A DNA stretch of 41,483 nt, from assembly GCA_937873135.1 (NCBI GenBank), contig CALMVQ010000138.1, forward strand, positions 1 through 41,483. Reading direction: 5' to 3'. The stretch comes from an uncultured Scytonema sp. GTDB lineage: Bacteria > Cyanobacteriota > Cyanobacteriia > Cyanobacteriales > Nostocaceae. Shown one piece after another: positions 17,976 through 26,425 of the stretch; within the stretch, counting starts at the first letter, position 1, and every line of letters starts with the position of its first letter. The notes under the pieces were generated by a model. The model was not told where the DNA came from. It saw only the letters and a list, made by a program, of their open reading frames with translations, and made no database searches. Position numbers and translations under genes: made by a program.

Positions 17976-19520
17976 ATGCCACCAGTACCATTTTACTTAA
18001 TCTTTCTCACGGTTATAATTGTCGTTCTTCCATCTATAGCAAGCATTTTTTACCGATGGGCTCTCTATAAATATCTTGTATCTCTGGAAGAGAAGATACG
18101 AAGGTTAATTAATGGACAGTCACCTAGACAACAACCAAAAATTATAGAAGAACTACAACAAAGATTTAAGCAGGCTAGCAGTCAGTTAGATCAGATTAAT
18201 ACATCTGCATTAATAGATCAAGTTTATAGTCGGGAAAAAGTTGGAGTATTCACCTGTGAACAAATTGACTACTTCTGTCGTATTCTCCCTAACTTACTTC
18301 TAGCGTTTGGCTTATTTGGAACTCTTTTAGGTATTACGATGAATTTATCAGCAATTAATCAGACAATCAATCAAACAAATTTTACAAATATTAATGGTTT
18401 AGTTGCGGAATTAAAAAAGCCCTTGGAAGGGATGAGTATTGCTTTCTTTACCAGTTTAATAGGAATATTTTTCAGCGCCTTATTAACACTATTTAACTGG
18501 TTTAGGAATACTAATCTTGCCAAGTACAGAGTTATTAGTTCTCTAGAAGATTACCTAGATAATATTTATCATCCCGAAGTACAGGGTGATACTCGCCTTG
18601 ATAAAATCGTGAATAGAATGGTATCGCAGCAGGATGAGTTTTTAACTAGGTTTGGTTCTACCGTGCGGGATGCCGTTGAACAATCTATAGGAAGTGTGGC
18701 AAGACAAATTGCTGAAGGGAATAAAGAAGCTGCAGGGTTAGCCAAACAAGTTTATGAAAGATTTACCGAGTCTGCTGGGACGATATCTGCTGCTGCTAAT
18801 GAATTTGAGCATACAATTACAGAAATGAATGCCAAATCTCATATCTTTAAAGAGTCTGCTGAAATTTTTGAAAAAAGCCAGTTTCCTCATAAATTATCAG
18901 CATCTATAGTTGATTTGACTGTTATACAAGAGAACTTTTCACAATCTGCTGCAAGTTTAGCTAAAACAACTCAATTTATTGAAACAGCAATTCAGGAATT
19001 AACTACATTAGCAATAGATAATAAAAATATTAATCAAACTTTAATTCAAGTTTTAGAATTGCATCAAGCTCATCAAAATTCTCTTGGTCAAATTATTCCT
19101 CAACTCAAACAAGGAGCCAATAGTTTTTCAAAAGCAATTAGCAAACTTGATAAATTAGAACAAGAAATAACAAATAAGTCTGATAGTTTGAACAAAGTAG
19201 AAACTGCTCTTAGACATCTGCTAGAAGTTGAAAAAACTTATACATCACAAGTCAATTTATCAATCGAGGCTTTAGGCGATCGCTTGATTAAAAACCTATC
19301 TCAGCAAGTTGATATATCAAAATCTAATTTTATAGATAGAATCCAAAGTAATAGTGAAAAAATCAGTAATGATTATAAAAATGCGAGTGTTCTCATCATT
19401 CAAAGAGTCACTCAGCAAACAGAAAGCAATAAGCAAGGATTACAGATGTTAATCAATAAGGTTCAAGAATTTAATCAAGACGTAAACAATATAAAAGATG
19501 AGCTTTATAAGCTGAGGTAG
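17976..19520 (+). CDS. ZorA-like MotA/TolQ/ExbB channel protein with long cytoplasmic tail
   Basis: A 514-residue protein (523 from the TTG at 17949). In 523-residue numbering, transmembrane helices lie at about 12-34, 113-133 and 163-185. The second and third carry marks of the MotA/TolQ/ExbB family: PNLLLAFGLFGTLLGITMNL and LEGMSIAFFTSLIGIFFSAL, with the conserved GTLLGI and the FTSLIGI helix. From about 200 to the end the sequence is almost all amphipathic helix rich in Gln, Ser, Asn and Lys, a coiled-coil tail of about 320 residues. ZorA of Zorya defence systems has exactly this plan. TolQ and ExbB lack the tail. The ATG at 17976 is chosen over the TTG, but neither has a clear ribosome binding site. 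It lies 66 nt before the OmpA-like partner. Confidence 0.85.
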   Translation: MPPVPFYLIFLTVIIVVLPSIASIFYRWALYKYLVSLEEKIRRLINGQSPRQQPKIIEELQQRFKQASSQLDQINTSALIDQVYSREKVGVFTCEQIDYFCRILPNLLLAFGLFGTLLGITMNLSAINQTINQTNFTNINGLVAELKKPLEGMSIAFFTSLIGIFFSALLTLFNWFRNTNLAKYRVISSLEDYLDNIYHPEVQGDTRLDKIVNRMVSQQDEFLTRFGSTVRDAVEQSIGSVARQIAEGNKEAAGLAKQVYERFTESAGTISAAANEFEHTITEMNAKSHIFKESAEIFEKSQFPHKLSASIVDLTVIQENFSQSAASLAKTTQFIETAIQELTTLAIDNKNINQTLIQVLELHQAHQNSLGQIIPQLKQGANSFSKAISKLDKLEQEITNKSDSLNKVETALRHLLEVEKTYTSQVNLSIEALGDRLIKNLSQQVDISKSNFIDRIQSNSEKISNDYKNASVLIIQRVTQQTESNKQGLQMLINKVQEFNQDVNNIKDELYKLR

Positions 19521-19586
19521 GGCATAGAGAAGCAAATAGAAAAACTGTAATTTAGTTTAAATTATTGTAGCTTTAAATTTAATATT

Positions 19587-20234
19587 ATGCCTCGTCGTTC
19601 ACGCTATACTGAATACCATGAAGAGTTAAATGTTTGGACAGCTTTTACAGATTTAATGTCCAATGCCTTCATGATATTGTTGCTAATACTATTAATAGCT
19701 AGTACTAAATATGCCATATCGCAAATTTCTAATACAGAGACACCGCCAATTCTCTTAATTAAAGATGAAAATTATAGATTTGATCCAGGCAGCGCAGGAA
19801 TTCCTCCAGCAATGTTGAATTATATCACTAATAAACTTGTACCTGATATTGAAAAAACGACAAAGAAGTTTACCATAAATACAGTTGAAATTATTGGTCA
19901 CACTGATGAACAACCTATTGGTAGTGTACCCAGCAATTTAGACAAAAATTTAGAAGCAGCAGCTAGTAGCCAAGGTTCAGTAAGCACTCTCAAAGCAGGC
20001 TCGAATGCTGACTTAGGTTTGATGCGTTCCCTCGCGGTCGTGAAAGAACTGTTGACAATCCAGAAACAACAGGGTAAAATGCCAAAAATAAAATTTCGGG
20101 CTTATTCCGCAGCACAGTTAATATTACCAAATGGGCAGTTTGCTCCGATTCCACAGGAGCGTCAGTCAGAAGCTACACGGAGACGGATTGAAATTCGCTT
20201 TACACGTCTGGGTAAAGAGCAAGAAGTAAGGTAA
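19587..20234 (+). CDS. ZorB-like MotB/OmpA domain protein
   Basis: A 215-residue protein with one transmembrane helix at about 18-40 (TAFTDLMSNAFMILLLILLI) that contains Asp22, placed like the proton-carrying Asp of MotB, ExbD and ZorB near the start of the helix. The periplasmic part is an OmpA/MotB peptidoglycan-binding domain: VEIIGHTDEQPIG (100-112), ADLGLMRSLAVVKELL (141-156) and RRRIEIRF (198-205) are the usual three motifs. Together with the upstream channel protein it should form an ion-driven stator fixed to the cell wall. The N-terminal segment EELNVWTAFTDLMSNAF resembles ZorB openings more than MotB. The stop codon lies at the junction with a truncated antitoxin gene on the other strand. 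Confidence 0.87.
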   Translation: MPRRSRYTEYHEELNVWTAFTDLMSNAFMILLLILLIASTKYAISQISNTETPPILLIKDENYRFDPGSAGIPPAMLNYITNKLVPDIEKTTKKFTINTVEIIGHTDEQPIGSVPSNLDKNLEAAASSQGSVSTLKAGSNADLGLMRSLAVVKELLTIQKQQGKMPKIKFRAYSAAQLILPNGQFAPIPQERQSEATRRRIEIRFTRLGKEQEVR

Positions 20235-20294
20235 GCCACGCAGTATCAAAGTTCCATCTTCAGCTAAAACAACTTCTATTTTGTGAGCGTTCAT
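20229..20294 (-). pseudogene. 5' stub of an antitoxin-like gene
   Basis: Starting from an ATG at 20294 with AGGAG 8 nt upstream, the minus strand reads MNAHKIEVVLAEDGTLILRG then LP. This matches the N-terminus of small cyanobacterial proteins that begin M-x-x-H-K-I-E-x-V-L-x-E-D-G-T-L and accompany PIN-type toxins. Similarity ends at about 20229, inside the last codons of the OmpA-like gene, so the rest of the antitoxin was lost when this end of the region was formed. No toxin gene follows. Confidence 0.6.
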
Positions 20295-20553
20295 CTTGTT
20301 ACTCCTATTTTTTAATAGAGAGGAAAAAATAGAAATTTATTTACTTCCTCTATTTATTATGAAGCTTTTGATAGAGATGGCTAAGAATAATTCCCAGCCT
20401 TCATCTATAAGATAAATGACTGGGACACCTTCCCATGTCTTACACCGTTACTCTCCTTCAGTCTTTCCTACGTATTACTATGAAAGAAACACATTTTTAT
20501 TTATTTCCTGAAAGTTTTGCTATATAGGGGTTTGAGAATGTGTTTCTTAAGAG
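20235..20553. other. Convergent intergenic region
   Basis: Besides the antitoxin stub it holds AGAGGAA (near 20320) and TTCCTCT (near 20345), which can form a hairpin between the tubulin-like system and the convergent transporter operon. A bidirectional terminator is plausible. Nothing else is recognised. Confidence 0.4.
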
Positions 20554-21288
20554 TTACCCCAAATAAGCCTTTTTCACTCGTTCGTCATTCATTAATTCTG
20601 ATGCTGCACCTGTTAGGGTAATGCTACCAGCTTCCAAGACATAACCGCGATTGGCAATTTGCAAAGCAAGGTTGGCATTTTGTTCAACCAGTAAAATAGT
20701 AACGCCTGTAGTCCGCAGATTTTCAATGACAGTGAATATTTCCCGAACTATAGTCGGTGCTAAACCTAAGCTAGGTTCATCTAAAAGTAGAAGTTTGGGT
20801 TTACTCATTAAAGCACGAGCGATCGCCAACATTTGTTGTTCGCCACCACTCAATGTTCCTGCTAGTTGATTGCGCCTTTGCTCCAGACGAGGGAAAATCT
20901 TAAATTGCTGTTGAATATCAGCTTTTACCTCCGCTTGATGTGAGCGAATATAAGCACCTAATAATAAGTTGTCAAAAACTGTTTGTCGCGCTAATACTCG
21001 CCTTCCTTCAGGAGAATGGGCAATTCCAATTTGCACAACTTCGTGCGGTTGACGGCGAATAATGTTGCGCCCATTGTAGATAATTTCACCACTTTTAGGA
21101 TTAACTATCTTAGAGATAGCACGAAGAGTTGTACTTTTCCCCGCGCCGTTAGCACCAATCAAAGTAACTACCTCACCTTGCCTAATTGTTAAATTAATAT
21201 TTTTAAGGGCTTGTATTCCACCATAATTAACACATATGTCTTTTATTTCTAAAATATTAACTTTTTCTACCTCGTCTAATATTTTCAT
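20554..21288 (-). CDS. livF: Branched-chain/neutral amino-acid ABC importer, ATPase LivF type
   Basis: The last gene of a five-gene importer. Walker A is GANGAGKST, the ABC signature LSGGEQQMLAIARAL, Walker B LLLLDEPSLGLAP, and the switch His is replaced by Gln in LLVEQN, as is usual for LivF. I place the start at the ATG at 21288, 8 nt after GGAG; the open frame extends to a TTG at 21348 that would add 20 residues without family similarity. About 244 residues is normal. It pairs with LivG on the cytoplasmic side of the permease dimer. In cyanobacteria this family includes the NatABCDE neutral amino-acid transporter; a urea (Urt) role is less likely because no Urt-type features or urease genes are nearby. 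Confidence 0.9.
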   Translation of the reverse strand: MKILDEVEKVNILEIKDICVNYGGIQALKNINLTIRQGEVVTLIGANGAGKSTTLRAISKIVNPKSGEIIYNGRNIIRRQPHEVVQIGIAHSPEGRRVLARQTVFDNLLLGAYIRSHQAEVKADIQQQFKIFPRLEQRRNQLAGTLSGGEQQMLAIARALMSKPKLLLLDEPSLGLAPTIVREIFTVIENLRTTGVTILLVEQNANLALQIANRGYVLEAGSITLTGAASELMNDERVKKAYLG

Positions 21289-21350
21289 TTTCATTACTCC
21301 AAAAAATGTATGATTTAAAATATATTGTTTGTTCAAGACAACAAACAATA

Positions 21351-22145
21351 TTATTCATTTCCCAAATACGCTTCGATAACCGCAGGATCATTTCTCACAA
21401 CTGATGGTTCGCCCAAAGCAATCAATTGCCCAAAATCTAAAACAGCAATGCGATCGCACAAACCCATAACTAAAGGGACGTGATGCTCAATCAGAATTAT
21501 TGTTAAATTAAAACGTTTGCGTAAGTGACGGATAAATTCACTGAGTTGCTGTTTTTCGCTAGGATTCATCCCAGCAACCGGTTCGTCAAGCAGTAATATT
21601 TGCGGTTCTAAAGCCAGGGCACGGGCTATTTCTAAGCGTCGTTGATCGCCATAGGGAAAGTTTTTAGCTTTTTCTTCAGCCCGTTCGCTCAAGCCCACCA
21701 GTTCTAGTAATTCTAAAGCTTTTTGTTTACTTTTGTATTCCTCTTGGATACTTGGCGGTATGCCTAAAACTCCTCTTATTATCCCACTCTTTGTATGTAA
21801 ATGACGAGCAATTATAACATTTTCTAACGCTGAAAGTTGACCAAACAAGCGAATATTTTGGAAAGTGCGGGCGATACCTAAAGCCGCAATTTGATGGGGA
21901 CGCAGTTGGGAAGTTTCTTTACCTTGATAAAGTAATTCTCCGCTGGAACGTGGAATGAAACCAGTAATCAAATTAAAAAGCGTTGTCTTCCCAGCACCGT
22001 TAGGACCAATGAGTCCAAAAATTTCATGTATATTGACTGTAAAAGAGACATTATTCACCGCGACTAAACCGCCAAAGCGGCGAGTCAGGGATTTTGCTTC
22101 TAATATTGGCGATTTAGAGTTGTTAGTGGGGTTTTCTTGTGTCAT
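21351..22145 (-). CDS. livG: Branched-chain/neutral amino-acid ABC importer, ATPase LivG type
   Basis: A 264-residue ATP-binding subunit. Walker A is GPNGAGKTT, the signature region NFPYGDQRRLEIARAL, Walker B ILLLDEPVAGMNP, and the switch LIEHH carries the catalytic His. The LivG-specific opening (LEAKSLTRRFGGLVAVNNVSF) and the long insert after Walker A (TGFIPRSSGELLYQG, GIARTFQNIRLFGQL) are clear. It lies about 60 nt before the LivF start, and about 300 nt separate it from the LivM gene, an unusually long gap filled by a tandem repeat. Confidence 0.92.
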   Translation of the reverse strand: MTQENPTNNSKSPILEAKSLTRRFGGLVAVNNVSFTVNIHEIFGLIGPNGAGKTTLFNLITGFIPRSSGELLYQGKETSQLRPHQIAALGIARTFQNIRLFGQLSALENVIIARHLHTKSGIIRGVLGIPPSIQEEYKSKQKALELLELVGLSERAEEKAKNFPYGDQRRLEIARALALEPQILLLDEPVAGMNPSEKQQLSEFIRHLRKRFNLTIILIEHHVPLVMGLCDRIAVLDFGQLIALGEPSVVRNDPAVIEAYLGNE

Positions 22146-22292
22146 TTGTCATTTAAAAAATGTAGATGCTTTAATCTTTAATTGTAAGGATTCAGAATCG
22201 AGAATTGCTGAATTGCAGCAGAGGACAAAGCTTCTAGCTATTGACGTAATGATTTCCACTCTTCTATCTATAGTTTCAATTCTGTTCGTGAG

Positions 22293-22438
22293 TACGGGCA
22301 GGTTTTTCAGATAACTTACGGGCACGATAAAATCAATCGATTAAACCTGCCCCTACTGACTCCTGTACGGGCAGGTTTTTCAGATAACTTACGGGCACGA
22401 TAAAATCAATCGATTAAACCTGCCCCTACTGACTCCTT
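22293..22438 (+). repeat. Tandem 73-bp repeat, two copies, each a hairpin
   Basis: Two almost identical 73-bp units (22293-22365 and 22366-22438) lie between livM and livG. Each begins TACGGGCAGGTTT and ends with AAACCTGCCCCTACTGACTC, so GGGCAGGTTT can pair with AAACCTGCCC in a 10-bp stem. A relative (GCGGGTTT...AAACCCGC) lies at 35967-36021. In the operon transcript the two hairpins would stand between permease and ATPase genes. Confidence 0.9.
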
Positions 22439-22440
22439 CT

Positions 22441-23352
22441 TCAATTTTTGTGTTTGCGTCTTTTCAGTAAATCTGGTGTAATTAAACCTTGGGGGAAATA
22501 AATTGTGCCGATAACAATGAGTAGTCCAAAAATGATTAATCTTCCATCTCGCAAAAATTGTGCCAACCAGGTAGGTAAACCGCCTGTATCTGCCGCAATT
22601 CGCAAAACTTCTGGTAATGCTGTAAAAGCCATACCTCCTACGACAGAGCCTAAAAAAGTTCTGGAACCACCAATCAATACAAAAGTTAAGTAGATAATAC
22701 TAGCATCAAAGGTTCCTTGGCGAGCATTCCAAGTATTTATAAAGTGCGCACTGATTGCCCCAACCATTCCTGCAAGAATACACCCAAGTGTAAAAGCTAA
22801 AACTTTGTAGTAAGTTAGGTTAATTCCCATCGCACCCGCAGCTAATTCATCTTCACGAATGGCTGTAAATGCCCTGCCAACTCGGATGCGTTCTAAACGG
22901 TAAAGCAAAACCATAGTGACGACGAGCAATGGCAGCGTAATCCACAAATATTCGATTGGTGATTGGAAAGGCTGAGGAATGCCAAAGATGCCAACAGCAC
23001 CGCCTGTAATTTCTAGATTTAAGGATATGACTCGCAAGACTTCCACGAAGGCAATGGTAGCGATCGCTAGATAAATCCCTCGCAACCGCAACGTGGGAAT
23101 TCCCAACACAACACCCAAAAAACCAGAAACCACACCAGCAATTAACATTTCCAGTAACACCAAAGGAACACTGGTAGAGGTAAACACTTTTGTCGATAAA
23201 ATCGCTGCAATATACCCACCCAAAGCATAAAATCCAGGGCTAGCTAAAGACAACTGCCCAACCATCAAGGGTAAGTACAGCGACAATCCCAGCAGCGCCC
23301 CCAATACCATAGAGACAATAAGTGATCCGTAAGTTGTGAAGAATTCTGCCAT
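22441..23352 (-). CDS. livM: Branched-chain/neutral amino-acid ABC importer, permease LivM type
   Basis: A 303-residue membrane protein with about eight hydrophobic helices. It shows the LivM pattern LMVGQLSLASPGFYALGGYI near the N-terminus, RLRGIYLAIATIAFVEVLR, and the cytoplasmic coupling loop GRAFTAIREDELAAGAMGIN that contacts the ATPases. LTFVLIGGSRTFLGSVVGG is the conserved final helix pair. It lies 20 nt after the LivH gene. No defects are seen. Confidence 0.92.
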   Translation of the reverse strand: MAEFFTTYGSLIVSMVLGALLGLSLYLPLMVGQLSLASPGFYALGGYIAAILSTKVFTSTSVPLVLLEMLIAGVVSGFLGVVLGIPTLRLRGIYLAIATIAFVEVLRVISLNLEITGGAVGIFGIPQPFQSPIEYLWITLPLLVVTMVLLYRLERIRVGRAFTAIREDELAAGAMGINLTYYKVLAFTLGCILAGMVGAISAHFINTWNARQGTFDASIIYLTFVLIGGSRTFLGSVVGGMAFTALPEVLRIAADTGGLPTWLAQFLRDGRLIIFGLLIVIGTIYFPQGLITPDLLKRRKHKN

Positions 23353-23372
23353 TTTTTAAGTTGGACAAATGA

Positions 23373-24323
23373 CTAAACTTTCTGAATATACCGACGTCCT
23401 AGTAAACCTTGAGGGCGGACTAATAGCATAATAAATAAAATTCCAAAGGCAACTGCATCTTTATAACCAGAATATTCTGATGGGACAAATGCTTCTACCA
23501 ATCCAATGACTAAGCCTCCTAACACTGTACCGAGAGTACTGCCCAAACCTCCCAAGACAATGACGGATAAACCTCTCAATCCGAAACTAATGCCAAAGTA
23601 GGGACCGGCTATGCTGACACTAGAAGCGACTAAAGTTCCTGCCACTCCTGCTAAAAAACTGCTGATGAAAAATGTGAGGATGATGTAGCGATCGCTGTTA
23701 ATTCCCAATAAACTGGCAGTCGTCGGATCTTCTGCGATCGCCTGCATTGCTTTCCCATACTTAGTAAAACTGATAAAATAGGTAATAATTGCTACTATTG
23801 CTATCGATACAGCAAAGATGATGACTTGAACAGTGCGTATGGGGATCGGGTTTTCTGCGGTGCCAAAGTTAATAGCAGGTGGTAAATTGCCGTATGTACT
23901 TGCTGGAAAATTGTAGCTTTCTGCTCCTACTAAATACTGAATTAAGTTCACGATCACCACTGATACACCCAAACTGGAAACAACCGTTAGTAATGGATCT
24001 GAGCCTTTACGCCGTAGAGGTTGAAAGGCAATGCGTTCGACAATCACCCCAACTAATCCCGAAAGAATACTTGCGAAAATTAAGGCTACAGCAAATGGTA
24101 ATTCGACAGGCAGTTTGGTATTAGCTAGCAATCCATTAAATCCAAAAGCACCACCCACAAGTACATAAGTAAAATATGCACCAAGAGTAAACACTGCACC
24201 ATGCGCTAAATTAATGATGCCTAAAATGGAGTAGATAAGCGTATATCCCAAAGCAAAAATCGCATAGACACTGCCTATAGACAACCCGTTTAAAAATAGT
24301 TGCCAAAACAAACTTATATTCAT
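23373..24323 (-). CDS. livH: Branched-chain/neutral amino-acid ABC importer, permease LivH type
   Basis: A 316-residue permease. The family opening LFLNGLSIGSVYAIFALGYT, then IYSILGIINLAHGAVFTLGA, the EAA-like loop YGKAMQAIAEDPTTASLLGI, and GLRGLSVIVLGGLGSTLGTV with GGLVIGLVEAF are all typical of LivH/UrtB-type permeases. It partners with LivM to form the membrane channel. It lies 27 nt downstream of the binding-protein gene, so the operon begins with that gene. Confidence 0.92.
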   Translation of the reverse strand: MNISLFWQLFLNGLSIGSVYAIFALGYTLIYSILGIINLAHGAVFTLGAYFTYVLVGGAFGFNGLLANTKLPVELPFAVALIFASILSGLVGVIVERIAFQPLRRKGSDPLLTVVSSLGVSVVIVNLIQYLVGAESYNFPASTYGNLPPAINFGTAENPIPIRTVQVIIFAVSIAIVAIITYFISFTKYGKAMQAIAEDPTTASLLGINSDRYIILTFFISSFLAGVAGTLVASSVSIAGPYFGISFGLRGLSVIVLGGLGSTLGTVLGGLVIGLVEAFVPSEYSGYKDAVAFGILFIMLLVRPQGLLGRRYIQKV

Positions 24324-24350
24324 ACAGCAACCCTAAATCATATTTACCAA

Positions 24351-25583
24351 CTACTTAATCAATGTAAATTTACCACTAGTTCCATTGGGGTCCATTTTGA
24401 TTTGAGAGACGTAAAACTCTTTTTGAACGACATCACCTGTAGGAGTAAAAGAAATCTCACCTAAAGGAGTATTGTACTTTCCTGTTAATAGCTGTTTATT
24501 TAATTCTATTCGTAGTTGTTCAAGGGGGATTGTATTAATTTTTGTCTTTTGATCCAAAGCTTTTAAAGCTTCTACATACACCTGCACTGCCGTAAAAGAT
24601 TGAGCGCTCAATTGGGCAGGTACTTTCTGATATTGGTCAAGGTAGGTTTTGTAAAATGCCTTGTTAATTGCTCCCGGAGATTCAGGACTGTAAGCTTGAG
24701 CAACTAAAATGCCATCGCAAGATGCTTTGCAGATTGAGAAAATATTTGATGTGTTAAAGCCATTCCCACCAACAATTACACCTTTATAACCCAGTTCTCG
24801 CAGTTGTTTAACTAAGTTACCTCCATCTACAGCCAAACCAGAGACTAGAGCCAAGTCTGGTTTCAAATTTAGGGCATTGGTTACTTGAGATTGAAAGTCA
24901 GTGTCAGACGTTTGAAACTTTTGCACTGTAACCACTTCCAGTCCCATGTCCTTAACTGTTTTCTGAAAAATTTCTGTCTCTGACTTGTTAAAAGCATCGT
25001 TTTGAGCGTAAAAAACAGCAACTTTTTTAATCTGAGGATTTTGTTTGAGTGCAGCTTTGATCGAGTTAGGAGCAACTGTATCAATCCCGGCAGATACACG
25101 AGCAACGTAATCACCAATTTCGGGAATTCCCTTCGCCGTATTTGATGCGCCAATGACAGGAACTTTAGCACGGTCTGCGATCGGGTCAGCACTAAAAGCT
25201 TGCTGTGATAAAGTTGGACCAACAATACCAACCACTTTACTTTTATTAATTAGAGTTTGAAAAGCGTTAATTGCTCCAGCTTCATCGCCACCAGTATCTT
25301 GCGTCACCAATTTGATGGGAGTACCGTTAATGCCACCCTGATCGTTGAAATACTTCTCAGCTAATTTGGTTCCCACAAAACCCTCTTGACCAAGTAAGGC
25401 TACGTTGGTGGTTTGCGCGAAGGCAATACCAATGGGAATCGCACCAGATGTACTCGTCGTTGTTGTGTTAGTAGCAGTATTTGTACTGCTAGTAGCTGTG
25501 TTCGTTTGAGCGCCACCACATGCTGTCAGCAGCAGAGTGTAAGTAACGAGTAATGCAGTTGTCAAAATAGCAGGTTTTTTCAT
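24351..25583 (-). CDS. Amino-acid ABC importer substrate-binding lipoprotein
   Basis: A 410-residue Leu/Ile/Val-type periplasmic binding protein (Peripla_BP_6). A lipoprotein signal ends in LLLTAC with Cys22, followed by a Thr/Ser/Asn-rich linker (23-47) that tethers it to the membrane. The body begins IPIGIAFAQTTNVALLGQEG and includes GGINGTPIKLVTQDTGGDE, VGIVGPTLSQQAF, VIGASNTA, VAVFYAQNDAFNKSE and GVIVGGNGFNTS, the conserved two-lobe pattern. It delivers substrate to the LivHM channel. NatB of the cyanobacterial neutral amino-acid system is the likely counterpart, but specificity cannot be read from the sequence. It is the first gene of the operon. Confidence 0.9.
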   Translation of the reverse strand: MKKPAILTTALLVTYTLLLTACGGAQTNTATSSTNTATNTTTTSTSGAIPIGIAFAQTTNVALLGQEGFVGTKLAEKYFNDQGGINGTPIKLVTQDTGGDEAGAINAFQTLINKSKVVGIVGPTLSQQAFSADPIADRAKVPVIGASNTAKGIPEIGDYVARVSAGIDTVAPNSIKAALKQNPQIKKVAVFYAQNDAFNKSETEIFQKTVKDMGLEVVTVQKFQTSDTDFQSQVTNALNLKPDLALVSGLAVDGGNLVKQLRELGYKGVIVGGNGFNTSNIFSICKASCDGILVAQAYSPESPGAINKAFYKTYLDQYQKVPAQLSAQSFTAVQVYVEALKALDQKTKINTIPLEQLRIELNKQLLTGKYNTPLGEISFTPTGDVVQKEFYVSQIKMDPNGTSGKFTLIK

Positions 25584-26425
25584 AGAGAAATCAGATCATG
25601 TTTTTTAAACGATCTCTATTTCACCATGCAAAGGCATAGGTTTAAAGATTTTTCAACTCTTAAGAATCTTCCAGGGGAGCAGTTTTTCCGAGCTAGACAG
25701 GGTATAATAAGACACATTAATGACCGAGGGTTTGGCTCTTTGTGTGATCAATATCAATCGATAGCACGTTAAAAGCGATCACCGGACTAGGAAGGGCAAA
25801 GCACTTTGTTGTATTTTATGTCAAGACCCATTACACTATGAGTGTATAACTGTGCTTAAGCAAAGCTAGCTAAGCTTTGCTAGTTAATGTAGGATTCTGA
25901 AGTGGCTGTAGAATCCGGAAATGTATCCTGGTAGCATCCCAGAGTAGGGTGTATCTGAATCGCTTGCTAATATTAAACGCACTCGTGGTGAAAAGGTCCA
26001 TTCCCAACATCAAGAGTTATGATGGCATGGCCGTGACCACCAATCAGCAACAAGTTCTCAGTTATCAGCTGGGAATTTTGCTAGATTTCTTAATAGCTGT
26101 GCAATTTGAGTTACCTGTAAAAGCTGTATAATTAATTTTCTGGGTTACAGTGCATCACTTTAGGTAAACCATTAATCGACTCAATGTCTATATAGTCTTT
26201 GTCTTTTGCAATTTGATCAAAACGGATAGGAACTAACTTTAAAAGTGTTCTCCGGAAAGAGCCGCCTTGCTTGCCTAGTTTGCGGAAAGTTTTCTTTATG
26301 AAGAATCTAGAAGCAGCAGTATTGATTGGATCTTTTGGTAGATATGAAAATTCACAAGACAAATGCTATACTCTTTTTCCCAATAATCTCCGTAAGAATG
26401 CTGTATTTTGAGGAATACTACTCTT
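25584..26425. other. Divergent intergenic region with decayed sequence
   Basis: This lies between the importer operon and the pentapeptide gene. It has a 9-bp stem at 25859-25881 (AGCAAAGCT, AGCTA, AGCTTTGCT). A minus-strand open frame at 26132-26362 contains AASRFFIKKTFRKL, faintly like the AAKRFFKKALK stretch of IS6-family transposases; I treat this as only a possible remnant. A plus-strand frame at 25949-26131 is not recognised. GAGGAA at 26410-26415 serves the pentapeptide gene. Confidence 0.4.

Noticed and set aside
12843-20234. A complete classical Zorya system
   Set aside because: No ZorC, ZorD helicase-nuclease or ZorE gene is present. Only the ZorAB-like pair is shared.
20554-25583. 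Urea transporter (urtABCDE) identity for the five-gene importer
   Set aside because: The binding protein is a lipoprotein of the LivK/NatB type and no urease or Urt-specific feature is seen. Amino-acid import is the simpler reading.
26132-26362. Possible IS6-type transposase fragment
   Set aside because: Only AASRFFIKKTFRKL resembles the family. No DDE residues or terminal repeats are seen, so it is too weak to call.
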